From Nitrospirota bacterium (lineage in GTDB: Bacteria > Nitrospirota > Nitrospiria > Nitrospirales > UBA8639): 64,000 nt of DNA. The position numbers and the translations under genes are program-made. The notes under the pieces are model-generated. The model was not told the DNA's origin. It saw only the letters and a list, made by a program, of their open reading frames with translations, and ran no database searches. The stretch is taken from positions 1-64,000 of the forward strand of contig RFGF01000042.1 of NCBI GenBank assembly GCA_003695915.1, in the 5' to 3' direction. Below, piece by piece: positions 30,650 through 40,991 of this stretch (position 1 is its first letter; the number at the start of each line of letters is the position of its first letter).

Positions 30650-31402
30650 TTATCGAATGACCCGGCGCACAAAATTCAGCACGCGCTCGTAGTATCGATC
30701 GCCCCCGACAACCGGCACCGTGTTATGGTCAGCGCCGGGAACGACCCACCACTCTTTGGGCCCCTGAACGGCTTCGTAGACTTTTCGCCCCAGTGCCATC
30801 GGCACAACGGCATCGCGTTCTCCATGAATGACGAGCGTCGGAATGGAGATTTGGCCCGCATAGTCCACGAGAGGAAACCGGGCATCCACCACCCATCGTG
30901 CCGGGAATCCCCAGTAATGGTAATCGGCCATGGCTTGAATGGATGGGAACGCCCCTTCCAAAATCAGCCCGGCCGCGGACCGCATGGTGGCCAATTTTCC
31001 AGCCACCGCCGCACCGAGCGATCGTCCAAAGAGAACCAGACGATCCGCTCGGATGTGCCGATGCTGCACCAAAAAGTCATAGACCGCAATCGCATCTTCG
31101 TACAATCCGGGCTCTGTCGGCCGACCGGTGCTTTTCCCATATCCGCGATAATCGAAAATACACACTGTCAGCCCGCGTCGATAGAATTCGGCTATCTGAT
31201 CCAAGCGATGCGTCATATTCCCGGCATTGCCATGGCACCATAGGAGTATCGGCGCTGTAGCGGAGGCGACCACCAACCAGCCATGCACGCGCACATGGCT
31301 CGACACCGGAATCATCAACTCGTGCAGGGGCAATCCGCTGAGAGCCGCCCAGTCCCGCTCGACCCATGGCGAAGGAAAATAAATGAACAGATGATCTAGC
31401 AT
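30650..31402 (-). CDS. Alpha/beta hydrolase (BEM46-like)
   Basis: 250 aa from the ATG at 31402; the longer upstream open frame covers the intergenic region. The nucleophile elbow is GRSLGAAVAG (Ser), with acid in GERDAVVP (Asp) and base in GADHNT (His). The oxyanion motif is CHGNAGN. The N-terminus (LFIYFPSPW) is typical of the BEM46/ABHD13-type serine hydrolases. No signal peptide. Substrate unknown. Confidence 0.85.
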   Translation of the reverse strand: MLDHLFIYFPSPWVERDWAALSGLPLHELMIPVSSHVRVHGWLVVASATAPILLWCHGNAGNMTHRLDQIAEFYRRGLTVCIFDYRGYGKSTGRPTEPGLYEDAIAVYDFLVQHRHIRADRLVLFGRSLGAAVAGKLATMRSAAGLILEGAFPSIQAMADYHYWGFPARWVVDARFPLVDYAGQISIPTLVIHGERDAVVPMALGRKVYEAVQGPKEWWVVPGADHNTVPVVGGDRYYERVLNFVRRVIR

Positions 31403-31519
31403 GATTTGTCTCCGCCCGTAAAATCCGGCAGAATGCCGACAGACTGACAGCTGGCCTGCGTGGTGCCAGGTCAGACGCTTGCCAGAAACGGCTTTAGGAG
31501 ACTCAAGGCAAATCCGCTC

Positions 31520-32332
31520 ATGATCACGTATGCCATTGGCGACGTGCAGGGATGTTATGCGGCGCTTCAGCGACTGCTCGAATTGATCCGCTTTGACCCC
31601 ATCCAGGATCGACTCTGGTTCGTCGGCGATCTCGTCAATCGAGGGCCGGATTCGGATGCGGTGCTCCGATTCGTCAAACAACTCGGTTCCGCCGCTATCA
31701 CCGTTCTAGGCAACCACGATCTTCATCTCCTTGCAGTTTGGGCCGGCATTGCGCGCCTTCGTCCGGACGATACCCTCCATTCGGTTCTTTCCGCTCCGGA
31801 TTGCGAAGAATTGCTCACATGGTTGCGTCATCAACCCTTGATCCATCAAGAGGGAACATACCTGCTGGTACATGCCGGACTGCTCCCTCAATGGACCGCA
31901 ACTCAAGCTGTGCATCTCGCCCAAGAAGTTGAACGGGTCTTGCAACAGGACGATTTCCGCCTCGCACTTTCCTCGATATATTATCTCAAGCAGGACGCGA
32001 GTTCCGTCTGGTCCGATGATCTTCCTGCCCCTATGCGGCTAGGATTCATTGCCAATGTGTTGACGCGATTGCGGGTATGCTCCCCGGAGGGTCTGCCATT
32101 GTTTTCCTTCACGGGGCCACCCGAAGCTGTTCCTCCAGGCTACCTTCCGTGGTTCGAGGTGCCAGGGCGCCGCTCCGCGCAAGATACCATCGTATTCGGT
32201 CATTGGTCAGCTCTTGGCGTGCTTATCGATTCGCATGTGCTTGCGCTGGACGGCGGATGCGTATGGGGACGCGAGCTTGTCGCGGTTCGCCTCGAGGACC
32301 GCCGTATGTTCCGTGTGCGCTGCTCAGCCTGA
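31520..32332 (+). CDS. apaH: Symmetrical diadenosine tetraphosphatase
   Basis: 270 aa from the ATG at 31520. ApaH cleaves Ap4A to two ADP. The calcineurin-like metal motifs are YAIGDVQGCY (GD.QG), FVGDLVNRGPDS, VLGNHDLHLLAV and VFGHWSALG. Length and order match ApaH. It is divergent from the hydrolase gene. Confidence 0.93.
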   Translation: MITYAIGDVQGCYAALQRLLELIRFDPIQDRLWFVGDLVNRGPDSDAVLRFVKQLGSAAITVLGNHDLHLLAVWAGIARLRPDDTLHSVLSAPDCEELLTWLRHQPLIHQEGTYLLVHAGLLPQWTATQAVHLAQEVERVLQQDDFRLALSSIYYLKQDASSVWSDDLPAPMRLGFIANVLTRLRVCSPEGLPLFSFTGPPEAVPPGYLPWFEVPGRRSAQDTIVFGHWSALGVLIDSHVLALDGGCVWGRELVAVRLEDRRMFRVRCSA

Positions 32333-32461
32333 GCCGCTGCTTTCGCTTATTCCTTGCAAAGAACACGGACATGCCAACCTCGTTCGATCCATGTCCTTTG
32401 TCGGCTTAGACCAGATGATTGACGCTCCTGAATCCCTCACGATTCTTCGTTGTTTTTTGAA

Positions 32462-32489
32462 GTATCGATTCAGATACATCATTCGTATC
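32462..32489. promoter_or_regulatory. GTATC/GATAC repeat cluster
   Basis: GTATC-GATTCA-GATAC followed by a further GTATC at 32485-32489, upstream of the zinc-ribbon gene. It resembles the palindromes at 7873-7909 and 36107-36126. It could be an operator, but five-base matches are common by chance. Confidence 0.25.
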
Positions 32490-32761
32490 TAAAGAGATTC
32501 ATTTTTCCTTTACGAATAACAGGTTTTCTCACACACAACCGCAGAATCGCCCTCTCAATCTTCCGAAATCTCAATCTTCCGATAATTTCGTGTGACATTA
32601 TTTTCATTTGCATGCAGATGGTGGCACTAGATTTGCTGCCTTTCCACAGGAAACTCAACAGTCAAATCGAACGAGGCCTTCACAGGGATCTTCTTTACCA
32701 GCAGAAGAGCCCACTAATCGATGAACGTTCGTCGAGCCTTTTCTTGGAAAGGATGATCACC

Positions 32762-33124
32762 ATGAACAAGACCAAGAACATCAAGAGACGGCGTTCGCCT
32801 CTAGCAGCGCCACAAGAAGACAATCGGTCTTCCGCTCGTCGCTCTCGTCGAAAACGTTCCGTTCCGCCCCAGCGTGTCGCTCCCACTGCCTTTATACCGT
32901 CGATGCTCACACAATGTCCCAAATGTCACGGATTGCCTTCCATCATTCCCCAGGACTCTTCGCAACCTTTGGAAATCCGGTGCATCAATTGCGGATGGCA
33001 ACCCCAATGGGGCACCAAGATCATTGTCGAAACGGAAGAGGCGCGGACCATGCGGCGACTGACCGTTCAATCCTCGACCCAAGGCCTGTCGTCGACTCGA
33101 CGAATCATGAAACAGGCAGGGTGA
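32762..33124 (+). CDS. Small basic zinc-ribbon protein
   Basis: 120 aa; AAAGGA stands eight bases before the ATG at 32762. A basic N-terminal half (KRRRSPLAAP, RRSRRKRSV) is followed by a single zinc ribbon (CPKC and CINC, about 52-77). Unknown function; the basic tail suggests nucleic-acid or ribosome contact. Confidence 0.55.
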   Translation: MNKTKNIKRRRSPLAAPQEDNRSSARRSRRKRSVPPQRVAPTAFIPSMLTQCPKCHGLPSIIPQDSSQPLEIRCINCGWQPQWGTKIIVETEEARTMRRLTVQSSTQGLSSTRRIMKQAG

Positions 33125-33716
33125 CGCCGCGTCGAAAAGGAAGACCTTATCTCGGACATCGAATCAGAAAAACAAAGTCTTTCTCTCTGCAAGGAGAAAG
33201 GCGAGGAACAGGGCTGTTTGATTGGTCCAGAGAAGAGACGGATTTGGGCAACCCAGCGATGACTTGCCAGCGATGACTTGAAAGAGAGGCAATGCGGCTT
33301 CTTGAGGAGCGAACCACCTCCTGTCTTCTTTCGTTTGCGCATGTTATGGATCATGCGTCATCCACAGCAATCGAATGGACACTGGCCCATCACCGCGCTG
33401 GTATCGATACAATTTGTACGTCCAATCCGGTCCTGTTCCATCAAACGCTCGTCGACGTATATGTGAGCACTCGACATGTTCCAGGCAGTTCGCTCCCTCA
33501 CACGCTTTACGAGAACCAGGCTCCTGGTCAGGACGCCGCGCACCGATGCGAGAGACATCAACCGTTACGCAGACCGCGGCTTGACGAAATCCTAGATGTC
33601 TCCAAGGTCTTACAACAGGAAATACCCATGAACCATGCTGCGAAGCGGAAAAGTCGAGCGTACTCCTCAAAAGAGATCGCCTGCATTTGTTTTTTTCCGT
33701 GAAGCCATAGCTGGCT
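33125..33716. other. Intergenic region, weak open frames only
   Basis: About 590 bases before the large histidine kinase. A GTG overlapping the previous stop opens a 51-codon basic frame (to 33276), but it has no ribosome site or recognisable content. An exact 14-base tandem duplication, CCAGCGATGACTTG, occupies 33253-33280. No other gene supported. Confidence 0.4.
33253..33280. repeat. Exact 14-bp tandem duplication
   Basis: CCAGCGATGACTTG occurs twice with no gap (33253-33266 and 33267-33280). A small slippage duplication; a second copy of an operator half-site cannot be excluded. Confidence 0.7.
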
Positions 33717-35960
33717 ATGCCGATGAACGCAGCCCTGCCTCCTTTCCACTGGCCTCGGCTGGGCCTGAAGGCCGGTACAGTCTTATTGATCAGCGCCCTC
33801 CTCATCGGGGTGTGCTCGACGCTCAGTTGGTACATCCTTCATCGCTACAGGGAATTGATTGAGCAGTCGTTGCGAATCGAGGGTCTGTTTCTTCTGAATT
33901 ACTTCTCTCATCTCAGTCAATCGAGCTTGATGAATCAGGCGAAGGACGATCTCGAGCGAATGGTCCAAGGGTTCCTGATTTCCCGAGACGTCGTGTATGT
34001 CAGGCTTCTCGGTCCAGAAGGTGAATTGCTCGTTGCCCAAACAAAAGGGACATTGGTGGATCCTCGGCACGCGATCCGTTCGCAGGAACAGCCACTGTAT
34101 CCTGACCTTCATCGCGTCCAAGCCTTGATCCATTCATCCGTACAAACACCCTCCGTGGTTGCTTTCACTTCACTTGAGCGAGGCTCGACAAGGGTCGATC
34201 TCGGAGAAACCATCTATGATTTCGCACTCCCCATTAGGCCCCCATTATCGACGGCCTCCGCTTTGGACGGCTCGATTTTGGGTCCATTGCCAAACACCCA
34301 TAAGGAGATTCTATCCCCCCTCGCCCAGGACCGCGTGTTAGGTGTCATACAAATAGGGCTAACTGACCTCTATCTTCGCCAGGCACAGGAACCGCTTATC
34401 TGGAACATCGTGGGGATCACCCTGGCCGTCATTGCGCTTGGCCTCGGCATCGCAATCCCGATGATGAATCGCCTGATGGCGCCGCTTCGTCAACTGATCC
34501 GAGCGGCCCCACGCATTGCAGCCGGGGACTTGACGTCGCTCCCCGCACCGACGTCGCATGACGAGATCGGTCAATTGACGCGTACTCTCAATCAGATGAC
34601 GACGGCACTTGATCAACGCGAACGGGCGATCGCGACGTATCTGCATACCATTACCCGACAAGTATCCCAGCTCGAAATCTTGAACGAAACCGGCATGGCC
34701 GTTACGTCTTCGTTGGATATCGACGCGGTACTCAGCTCGGTCCTCACGCTGCTAGCGGACAAGCTCGGCTATACTCGTATGATGCTCGCACTGTACGAAT
34801 CCGAGCAGAAAACGGCGCGCATTGCGTTTATCGCGGGCGTGACTCCAGCAGACGCACAAACGGCTCTTCAACTCTCTCTTCCTGTACAGGAGGGCCCTGG
34901 TGTAGAAGCCGAACTCCTCGTTCATGGAAAACCGATCATCGTGCCACACATTGCCGCAATTGCCGATCGCTTTCATCCTGCGATGTACGACCTCCTGGAG
35001 CGAATCGGCATCCGGTCTTTCGTCGCGGTTCCCCTTGCAATCCAAAACCGCATCCTCGGCTATTTGGGGATCATGGAAATCCGCGAGCAAGCCTATACCC
35101 GTGAAGATCTCGATGTCTTAACGCCCATTGCACGGTATATCGCCGTGGCGATCGATAACGCCTATGCTTATCAATCGTTGGCAGCATTGAATCAAGGTTT
35201 GGAACAGCGTGTGCGAGACAGAACTCAGGAACTTGAACACGCCAATGAGCGTCTCCTGGAACTCGACCGGCTGAAGTCGGCTTTTGTCTCGATCGTATCC
35301 CATGAACTCCGCACCCCCATGACGTCCATCAAAGGATTGATAGAAAACATGGTGGATGGACTGACCGGCCCGTTAGCGGATCGTCAATCGTTTTATTTGC
35401 AACGTGTCAGCGCCAACATTGACCGCTTAACACGGATGATCAACGATTTATTGGATCTTTCCCGCATCGAAGCTGGTCGCCTGGAGTTGCAGGTCGCACC
35501 GCTTTCGATGACGGAGGTGATCTCAGAGGTGACGGAAAGTTTTAAAGAAGCCGTTCAAGAGAAATCTTTACGTCTATCCGTGGATATTCCTGACGATCTC
35601 CCACTCGTTTATGCCGATCGCGACAAACTCGTCCAAGTCTTGACTAATTTACTCTCCAATGCTGTGAAATTCACGGACAGCGAAGGCGACATTCGCCTGG
35701 AAGTCGCGTGCACTGATACCGGACATGTGACGATTAGCATTCAAGATTCCGGCCGTGGAATTCCTGACCACGAACAATCCATGATTTTTCATCCATTTTA
35801 TCGCAGCGGGACCACCTCTACAGATCGTCAAGGAGCAGGACTGGGGCTCGCGATCACCAAAAGCTTGGTTGAACTTCATCACGGCACCATTCAGGTGGAA
35901 AGCCAGGTGGGGAAAGGCAGTCGATTTTCCATCATGCTGCCTCTTCGACCATCTCGATGA
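33717..35960 (+). CDS. Membrane sensor histidine kinase (HAMP-GAF-HisKA)
   Basis: 747 aa. An N-terminal transmembrane helix (GTVLLISALLIGVCSTLSWY) starts a periplasmic sensor (about 45-210), closed by a second helix (IVGITLAVIALGLGIAIPMM). A HAMP domain, a GAF domain (about 310-490), a coiled coil, the HisKA H-box SHELRTPM and a HATPase domain (NLLSNAVKF, DSGRGIP, GAGLGLAI) follow. It senses an external and possibly an internal signal. No response regulator is encoded next to it on the same strand. Confidence 0.9.
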   Translation: MPMNAALPPFHWPRLGLKAGTVLLISALLIGVCSTLSWYILHRYRELIEQSLRIEGLFLLNYFSHLSQSSLMNQAKDDLERMVQGFLISRDVVYVRLLGPEGELLVAQTKGTLVDPRHAIRSQEQPLYPDLHRVQALIHSSVQTPSVVAFTSLERGSTRVDLGETIYDFALPIRPPLSTASALDGSILGPLPNTHKEILSPLAQDRVLGVIQIGLTDLYLRQAQEPLIWNIVGITLAVIALGLGIAIPMMNRLMAPLRQLIRAAPRIAAGDLTSLPAPTSHDEIGQLTRTLNQMTTALDQRERAIATYLHTITRQVSQLEILNETGMAVTSSLDIDAVLSSVLTLLADKLGYTRMMLALYESEQKTARIAFIAGVTPADAQTALQLSLPVQEGPGVEAELLVHGKPIIVPHIAAIADRFHPAMYDLLERIGIRSFVAVPLAIQNRILGYLGIMEIREQAYTREDLDVLTPIARYIAVAIDNAYAYQSLAALNQGLEQRVRDRTQELEHANERLLELDRLKSAFVSIVSHELRTPMTSIKGLIENMVDGLTGPLADRQSFYLQRVSANIDRLTRMINDLLDLSRIEAGRLELQVAPLSMTEVISEVTESFKEAVQEKSLRLSVDIPDDLPLVYADRDKLVQVLTNLLSNAVKFTDSEGDIRLEVACTDTGHVTISIQDSGRGIPDHEQSMIFHPFYRSGTTSTDRQGAGLGLAITKSLVELHHGTIQVESQVGKGSRFSIMLPLRPSR

Positions 35961-36287
35961 TCCGCTGCTTTGATGCCCGATCCAGTGAGGCCACATTTCG
36001 ATTCGCGGCCTTTTCCATAAAGCTCGAGGAAAAGACGCTTCTGCCGCTCAGGCGTATGGCTTCTTATGCCAAAAATCGAAGACGTTTGTATCCGTTTGTC
36101 CCATGTTCGTATCAAAACTGATACGAAACCACGCGGTACATTGTGCATCACAACGCGATCCTCTTACCAATCCATATCTTGTTCCCACGTTCACGGGACG
36201 ACCTTGGGCATAGAGATTGCGTGATAACTCCACGAAGATGTACGAAAGCACAGGTCTTGACAAAATTCCCGGAACACGGATAGAGCG
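35961..36287. other. Intergenic region with a perfect 8-bp palindrome
   Basis: About 330 bases between the two kinases. TCGTATCA-AAAC-TGATACGA (36107-36126) is a perfect inverted repeat, a likely operator or processing hairpin upstream of the large hybrid kinase. No gene seen. Confidence 0.45.
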
Positions 36288-39200
36288 ATGAGCCAAGATC
36301 TCTCTTCTCCTCCGACCATCCTCATCGTCGATGACGATTCGGACATCCGCATTGCATTGACAGATCTGCTGAGATCCGAAGGCCATCGCGTAAAAGCCGT
36401 CGAAACCGGTCGAGAAGCACTGCACTGCATCGAGCACTTTTCTATCAACACCGTGATTCTTGACGTCGGCCTTCCCGACATCGATGGCTTGGCCGTGCTC
36501 CAGGCCATGCACGAACATCATCCCCGACTTCCCATCATCCTGGTCACCGCTCATACGACGCTGGAACGAAGCCTCGGCCCCTTGGACTTGCACGGCGCGT
36601 TCGCGTATCTCACCAAACCCTATGATCGAGAAGAACTCAAATCCACCGTGCGCAAAGCCCTCGGACTTTCCGCGCTGGCATCCCGCACGGAACAGATCCA
36701 ACGAGCCTTAGGGGGGAGCGAACTGCGCTTTCGCTCTGTCGTGGAATCAGCCCCCGACGCGATCGTGTTGGCCGATCAGAAAGGAAACATTACCAATTGG
36801 AATCGCGCAGCCGAACATCAATTCGGTTACACCGAAGCTGAAGTGATCGGTAAACCGCTCACCATTTTGATGCCCTCACAGTATCGCGACGCTCATCAGC
36901 GAGCGTTGCATCACGTAAGATCCATCGAGCAATCTTCGCTCATTGGAAAAACCTTAGAGTTAGAAGGACTCCGAAAGGATGGGAGCCGTTTTCCCATTGA
37001 GCTCTCGCTCGGAAGCTGGGTCACGGAAGAAGGAATCGCGTTCAGCGGAATTATTCGAGATATCAGCTGGCGAAAGCATATCGAACAGGAACTTCGGGAA
37101 AGCCACGAACGTTTACAAACCATCACCGACCATGTCAGCGATGGACTCGTGTATCTCGATCGAGCAGGGACCATCACATGGAGCAATTGCCAAGCCGGCC
37201 TTCTTTTAGGACACCCATCTGAAGCATTGGCTCACCGTCCCTTTAGGACCTTTCTTTCCCCTGAATCCGCCACACTCATGGAGCCCCGACTCGCGGGCAT
37301 TCAGCGGAATGAGCCTGTACCTTTGCAAGAAGATTATCGGCAAATCCGGCCGCTCAGGCATTCGGTGTGGATCGAAATCAATGCAACCTTAGTGCAGAAA
37401 GACGAACAGGTAACCGGGCAATTGCTGGCCATGCGGGATGTCACCGCACACATCCGCATGCAACAGGAACTGCAACGCCGCCATATGGCCCAGCAAACGA
37501 TTGCAGCGATTTCTCGACGATTTCTTCACGCTTCCCTCGAGACGATTGACTCGGAGATTGTCGCTACATTGGGTGTCGTCGGTGCCATGATGGACGCAGA
37601 CCGCGTCTCGGTGATCCTCTTCGACCCAGAAGGGCAGGATGTGACGAATCCGTATATCTGGTGCGCACCGGAGACTCGTGCTGTCCCCTGGGAACCCGAT
37701 TCGCTCAAATCCCTTTCTTGGGTCACGGGCCGCCTCGCACAGGGGGCCAGCCTCGATGTGCCAGCGCTTTCGGCCCTGCCTCCCGAGGCCGATCGTGAAC
37801 GCGCGGTTCTCCAGACCGCCCAAGTTCACTCGCTCTTCGCCCTTCCCCTGATCTGCAACAACACGGTCATCGGAGCGCTTCAATTGGATGCCATAGCGCA
37901 TCCGCACCGGTGGGATGGCGACGACCGGGCATCGCTGACCATGATCTGCGAGATCATCGTCAATGCCATCGAACGCAAGCGTCTGGAACTGATTCGGCAG
38001 CAACAAGACGCGCGGTTCAGACGCTTGGCGGAAAGAACGAATATTCTTCCCTGGGAGGCGGAATTCGCTACGAATCGCTTGTCATACATCGGCCCACAGG
38101 CACGCGCGTGGTTCGGCTACGATCCAGAGGAATGGTACGAGGATCATTTTTGGCGTGATCACATTCACGTCGACGATCGTGAAACCGTCCTGCGTGTTCG
38201 CCGCGAAGCCGCTCATCATCAATCCGAATATGAATTGGAATATCGGATGTATGCAGCCGACGGGCGAACCGTCTGGGTCCACGACTTCGTTCACGTACGT
38301 CGTGACTCAGAAGGACGTCCTTGCACGTTGCATGGGTTCATGATCGACATCACGAAACGCATGCAAACTCAAGAGTTGCTGCAGGCCGCCCGTCAAGAAT
38401 TGGGAGCGATCCTCGCCAACCTTCCGCTTCCTGTGTTCATTCTTGATCGCGACACCCGAATCCTCTATGCCAATGCTTCGGCTCAGCAAGCGTTTTCACC
38501 GGGCTCGCGTCCCCTTGGACTTCTGCTTCAAGACGTTCTTACCTTGCCTCTGGAACCTTGGCAACGCCTCCAAACAGACATTGCGGCGTTTGCGCAGGCC
38601 GACCCCGGCCCTCCCGGAGAAGGAAAATTCCAAGCTCGGGGACGAACGTTCCAGTACCGCCTGTTCGATACGGGCATACCTTCCGCCTGCCTTTCCGGGA
38701 TCGGCCTTGCCCTCTGGGACAGGACCGATTACCACACCCTTCAGGATCAACTCATTCAAAGCGAAAAACTTTCCGGGCTTGGCACGTTGGTCTCGAGCAT
38801 GGCTCACGAGATGAGCAATCCCATGCAAGCCATTCTCGGCCTCACGGAACATCTGACCGAAGAAACTGACCCAGAGGTCATGCAAAGCCTCGCACAGGAC
38901 CTTCATCGTATCGGGAAACATGTCACCGTCGTGTTGCGCGACTTCTTGGCGTACGTGAGACCGACGGCCTATTCGACAACAGTGCCGCTTGATGTCAATG
39001 AACGACTCCAAAAAGCTGTGGAGATGGTCCATCGAGGACCGCATTTCGGGCAGGTCCATGTCGTGACGGACTTTCAAAATCCTCTCCCTCCCCTCCTTGC
39101 CCGTCAAGCAGACCTGGATCAAATCTTTATCAATTTGATCACAAACGCCGTACAAGCCATGAATGGCCGAGGCCGATTGACCTTGGCCACCATCCTGACA

Positions 39201-39455
39201 GACACGACCATACGCATCCGCATTCAAGACGACGGCCCAGGCATTCCACAGGACAAACTCAAGAAAATCTTCGAGCCGTTTTTTACCACGAAACCAATGG
39301 GGCTCGGGACGGGACTGGGCTTATGTATTGTGCAAAAGATCGTGTCCAAGTATTGCGGAACCATCGAAGTGGAAAGCCAACTCGGTCGCGGAACCGCTTT
39401 TACGCTGGAATTCCCTCTAACTTTCCCGACAGCGTCGATGCAAGAGGACAGCTAG
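36288..39455 (+). CDS. REC-PAS-GAF-PAS hybrid histidine kinase
   Basis: 1055 aa. An N-terminal receiver (ILIVDDDSDIR with D at the active site, LDVGLPDIDG, VTAHTT, KPYDREEL) is followed by PAS domains (about 145-265 and 275-390), a GAF domain (about 420-560), a PAS/PAC pair (about 580-700) and another PAS (about 705-820). The HisKA H-box is SMAHEMSNPM, then HATPase (NLITNAVQAM, DDGPGIP, GTGLGLCIV). A receiver at the N-terminus of a kinase is less common than at the C-terminus. It probably sits in a phosphorelay with the NtrC-type regulator encoded convergently at 39551-40966 (inference). Confidence 0.9.
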   Translation: MSQDLSSPPTILIVDDDSDIRIALTDLLRSEGHRVKAVETGREALHCIEHFSINTVILDVGLPDIDGLAVLQAMHEHHPRLPIILVTAHTTLERSLGPLDLHGAFAYLTKPYDREELKSTVRKALGLSALASRTEQIQRALGGSELRFRSVVESAPDAIVLADQKGNITNWNRAAEHQFGYTEAEVIGKPLTILMPSQYRDAHQRALHHVRSIEQSSLIGKTLELEGLRKDGSRFPIELSLGSWVTEEGIAFSGIIRDISWRKHIEQELRESHERLQTITDHVSDGLVYLDRAGTITWSNCQAGLLLGHPSEALAHRPFRTFLSPESATLMEPRLAGIQRNEPVPLQEDYRQIRPLRHSVWIEINATLVQKDEQVTGQLLAMRDVTAHIRMQQELQRRHMAQQTIAAISRRFLHASLETIDSEIVATLGVVGAMMDADRVSVILFDPEGQDVTNPYIWCAPETRAVPWEPDSLKSLSWVTGRLAQGASLDVPALSALPPEADRERAVLQTAQVHSLFALPLICNNTVIGALQLDAIAHPHRWDGDDRASLTMICEIIVNAIERKRLELIRQQQDARFRRLAERTNILPWEAEFATNRLSYIGPQARAWFGYDPEEWYEDHFWRDHIHVDDRETVLRVRREAAHHQSEYELEYRMYAADGRTVWVHDFVHVRRDSEGRPCTLHGFMIDITKRMQTQELLQAARQELGAILANLPLPVFILDRDTRILYANASAQQAFSPGSRPLGLLLQDVLTLPLEPWQRLQTDIAAFAQADPGPPGEGKFQARGRTFQYRLFDTGIPSACLSGIGLALWDRTDYHTLQDQLIQSEKLSGLGTLVSSMAHEMSNPMQAILGLTEHLTEETDPEVMQSLAQDLHRIGKHVTVVLRDFLAYVRPTAYSTTVPLDVNERLQKAVEMVHRGPHFGQVHVVTDFQNPLPPLLARQADLDQIFINLITNAVQAMNGRGRLTLATILTDTTIRIRIQDDGPGIPQDKLKKIFEPFFTTKPMGLGTGLGLCIVQKIVSKYCGTIEVESQLGRGTAFTLEFPLTFPTASMQEDS

Positions 39456-39550
39456 GCGGAACACTCATTGTATTCCGATCTGGCCCTCCGTCCGAACAGA
39501 CGAATCAGTTCGTTTCTGCAAAATTGCCGGTCGAGTATGGTAGCGTCGGG

Positions 39551-40966
39551 CTAGCTCGATGATCGCGGTGGAGGAATGGAAATGTTTTTTTGTTTCAACA
39601 GGCGAGAGAGATACGTTCGCTGAAGACCCAAGAGTTCAGCGGCTTTCGTCTGGCTCCAGTTACAGTGTCGTAGTGCACGCTCTAAGACGAACCGGCTATA
39701 GCGTTCCATGCTTTCATGGTATGGCAGAAGCTGTTCATCAAAACTCGCCGGGCTCCCACCATTGAGCCCCAGGTGCTCTGCCGTAATCGTGTCGCTCGTT
39801 CCCAACACCACAGCCCGAGCAATGGCATTGTCCAATTCCCGAATATTCCCTGGCCAGGGATATCGGCCCATCGCCTCCACTGCATCCGTCGAGAACCGAC
39901 GCGGCGACTTTTTCATTTCCTTGACATGGCGGTCCAAAAAAAATTCCGCCAACGGCACAATATCTTCCGGTCGCTCTCGCAACGGCGGCAACGACAATGG
40001 CACGACATTCAACCTGAAAAACAGATCCTCGCGAAACGCACCGTCCCGCACGGCTTGACGAAGATCTTTATTGGTCGCTGCAATCACACGAATATTCACC
40101 TTCACTGGCCGCGTACCGCCCACTCGAGGAAATTCATGATCTTGGAGGACGCGAAGAAATTTGGATTGCAGCGGGAGGGGCATGTCGCCGATTTCATCCA
40201 AAAAGAGCGTGCCGCCGTCTGCCTCTTCGATTTTTCCTTTTCGGAGACAATCGGCTCCGGTATAGGCCCCTTTTTCATGTCCAAAGAGCTCGTTTTCCAA
40301 CAACGACTCCGTCAAGGCCACGCAATTGATCACGCTAAACGGCATTTCGCATCTCGCACTCCATCGATGAATCGATCGGGCAAACAACTCTTTTCCTGTC
40401 CCGCTTTCGCCAAGCAGCAATACTGTGGCATCGGAATCGGCTGCGCGTTTGGCCAATTCCACTAACGAGACCATCATCGGACTTCGACCGACGATCGTGC
40501 CATAGCGATCCTCCACTGCCGTACGGAGCGACGCCACTTGTCGTTCCAAGACCTGACGCTTGAAGGCCTTGTTCAAGACGATGGAGAGATGATCGAAATC
40601 GATCGGTTTGGTGAGAAAATCGTAGGCGCCGGCCTTCATCGCTTCCACGGCTTTTTCGATGGACCCAAAGGCCGTCATGACGATCACCGGCACATCCGGC
40701 AACCTCTCCGTTCTCGCAGAGATCCGTTTATCTCCCTCGAATTCGGGACGCCGTTCTCGATTGAGATATTGCAGAACTTCGAGCCCGCTCATTCGCGGCA
40801 TTTCCAGATCCAACAACATCACATGCGGAGCATACTCTTCCAGGAGGCGGAGCGCGTGCTCGCCGTCATTGGCGGATCTCGTGTCATACCCCAATGCCTC
40901 AAGACGGTCGGTCAACAATATCACAATGTCGGCTTTGTCATCGACAACCAAAATTTTTCGTTTCAT
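39551..40966 (-). CDS. NtrC-family sigma-54 response regulator
   Basis: 471 aa, ATG preceded by GGAGGAATC. REC domain (about 1-130) with phosphoacceptor in LLDLEMPRMSG, AAA+ domain (about 155-390) with Walker A GESGTGKE, intact GAYTGA loop (ELFGHEKGAYTGA), Walker B GGTLFLDEIGD and R-finger region, and a Fis-like HTH (SQTKAAELLGLQRTYLSRLLKQ). The receiver carries an extra ~15 charged residues (NRERRPEFEGDKRISARTER) before its fourth strand. Convergent with the hybrid kinase. Confidence 0.92.
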   Translation of the reverse strand: MKRKILVVDDKADIVILLTDRLEALGYDTRSANDGEHALRLLEEYAPHVMLLDLEMPRMSGLEVLQYLNRERRPEFEGDKRISARTERLPDVPVIVMTAFGSIEKAVEAMKAGAYDFLTKPIDFDHLSIVLNKAFKRQVLERQVASLRTAVEDRYGTIVGRSPMMVSLVELAKRAADSDATVLLLGESGTGKELFARSIHRWSARCEMPFSVINCVALTESLLENELFGHEKGAYTGADCLRKGKIEEADGGTLFLDEIGDMPLPLQSKFLRVLQDHEFPRVGGTRPVKVNIRVIAATNKDLRQAVRDGAFREDLFFRLNVVPLSLPPLRERPEDIVPLAEFFLDRHVKEMKKSPRRFSTDAVEAMGRYPWPGNIRELDNAIARAVVLGTSDTITAEHLGLNGGSPASFDEQLLPYHESMERYSRFVLERALRHCNWSQTKAAELLGLQRTYLSRLLKQKNISIPPPRSSS

Positions 40967-40991
40967 ATGATTCCTCCCCTATCGAGAGAGG

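Noticed and set aside
33121-33276. 51-codon frame overlapping the end of the zinc-ribbon gene
   Set aside because: The GTG start overlaps a stop, but no ribosome site or recognisable content supports it.
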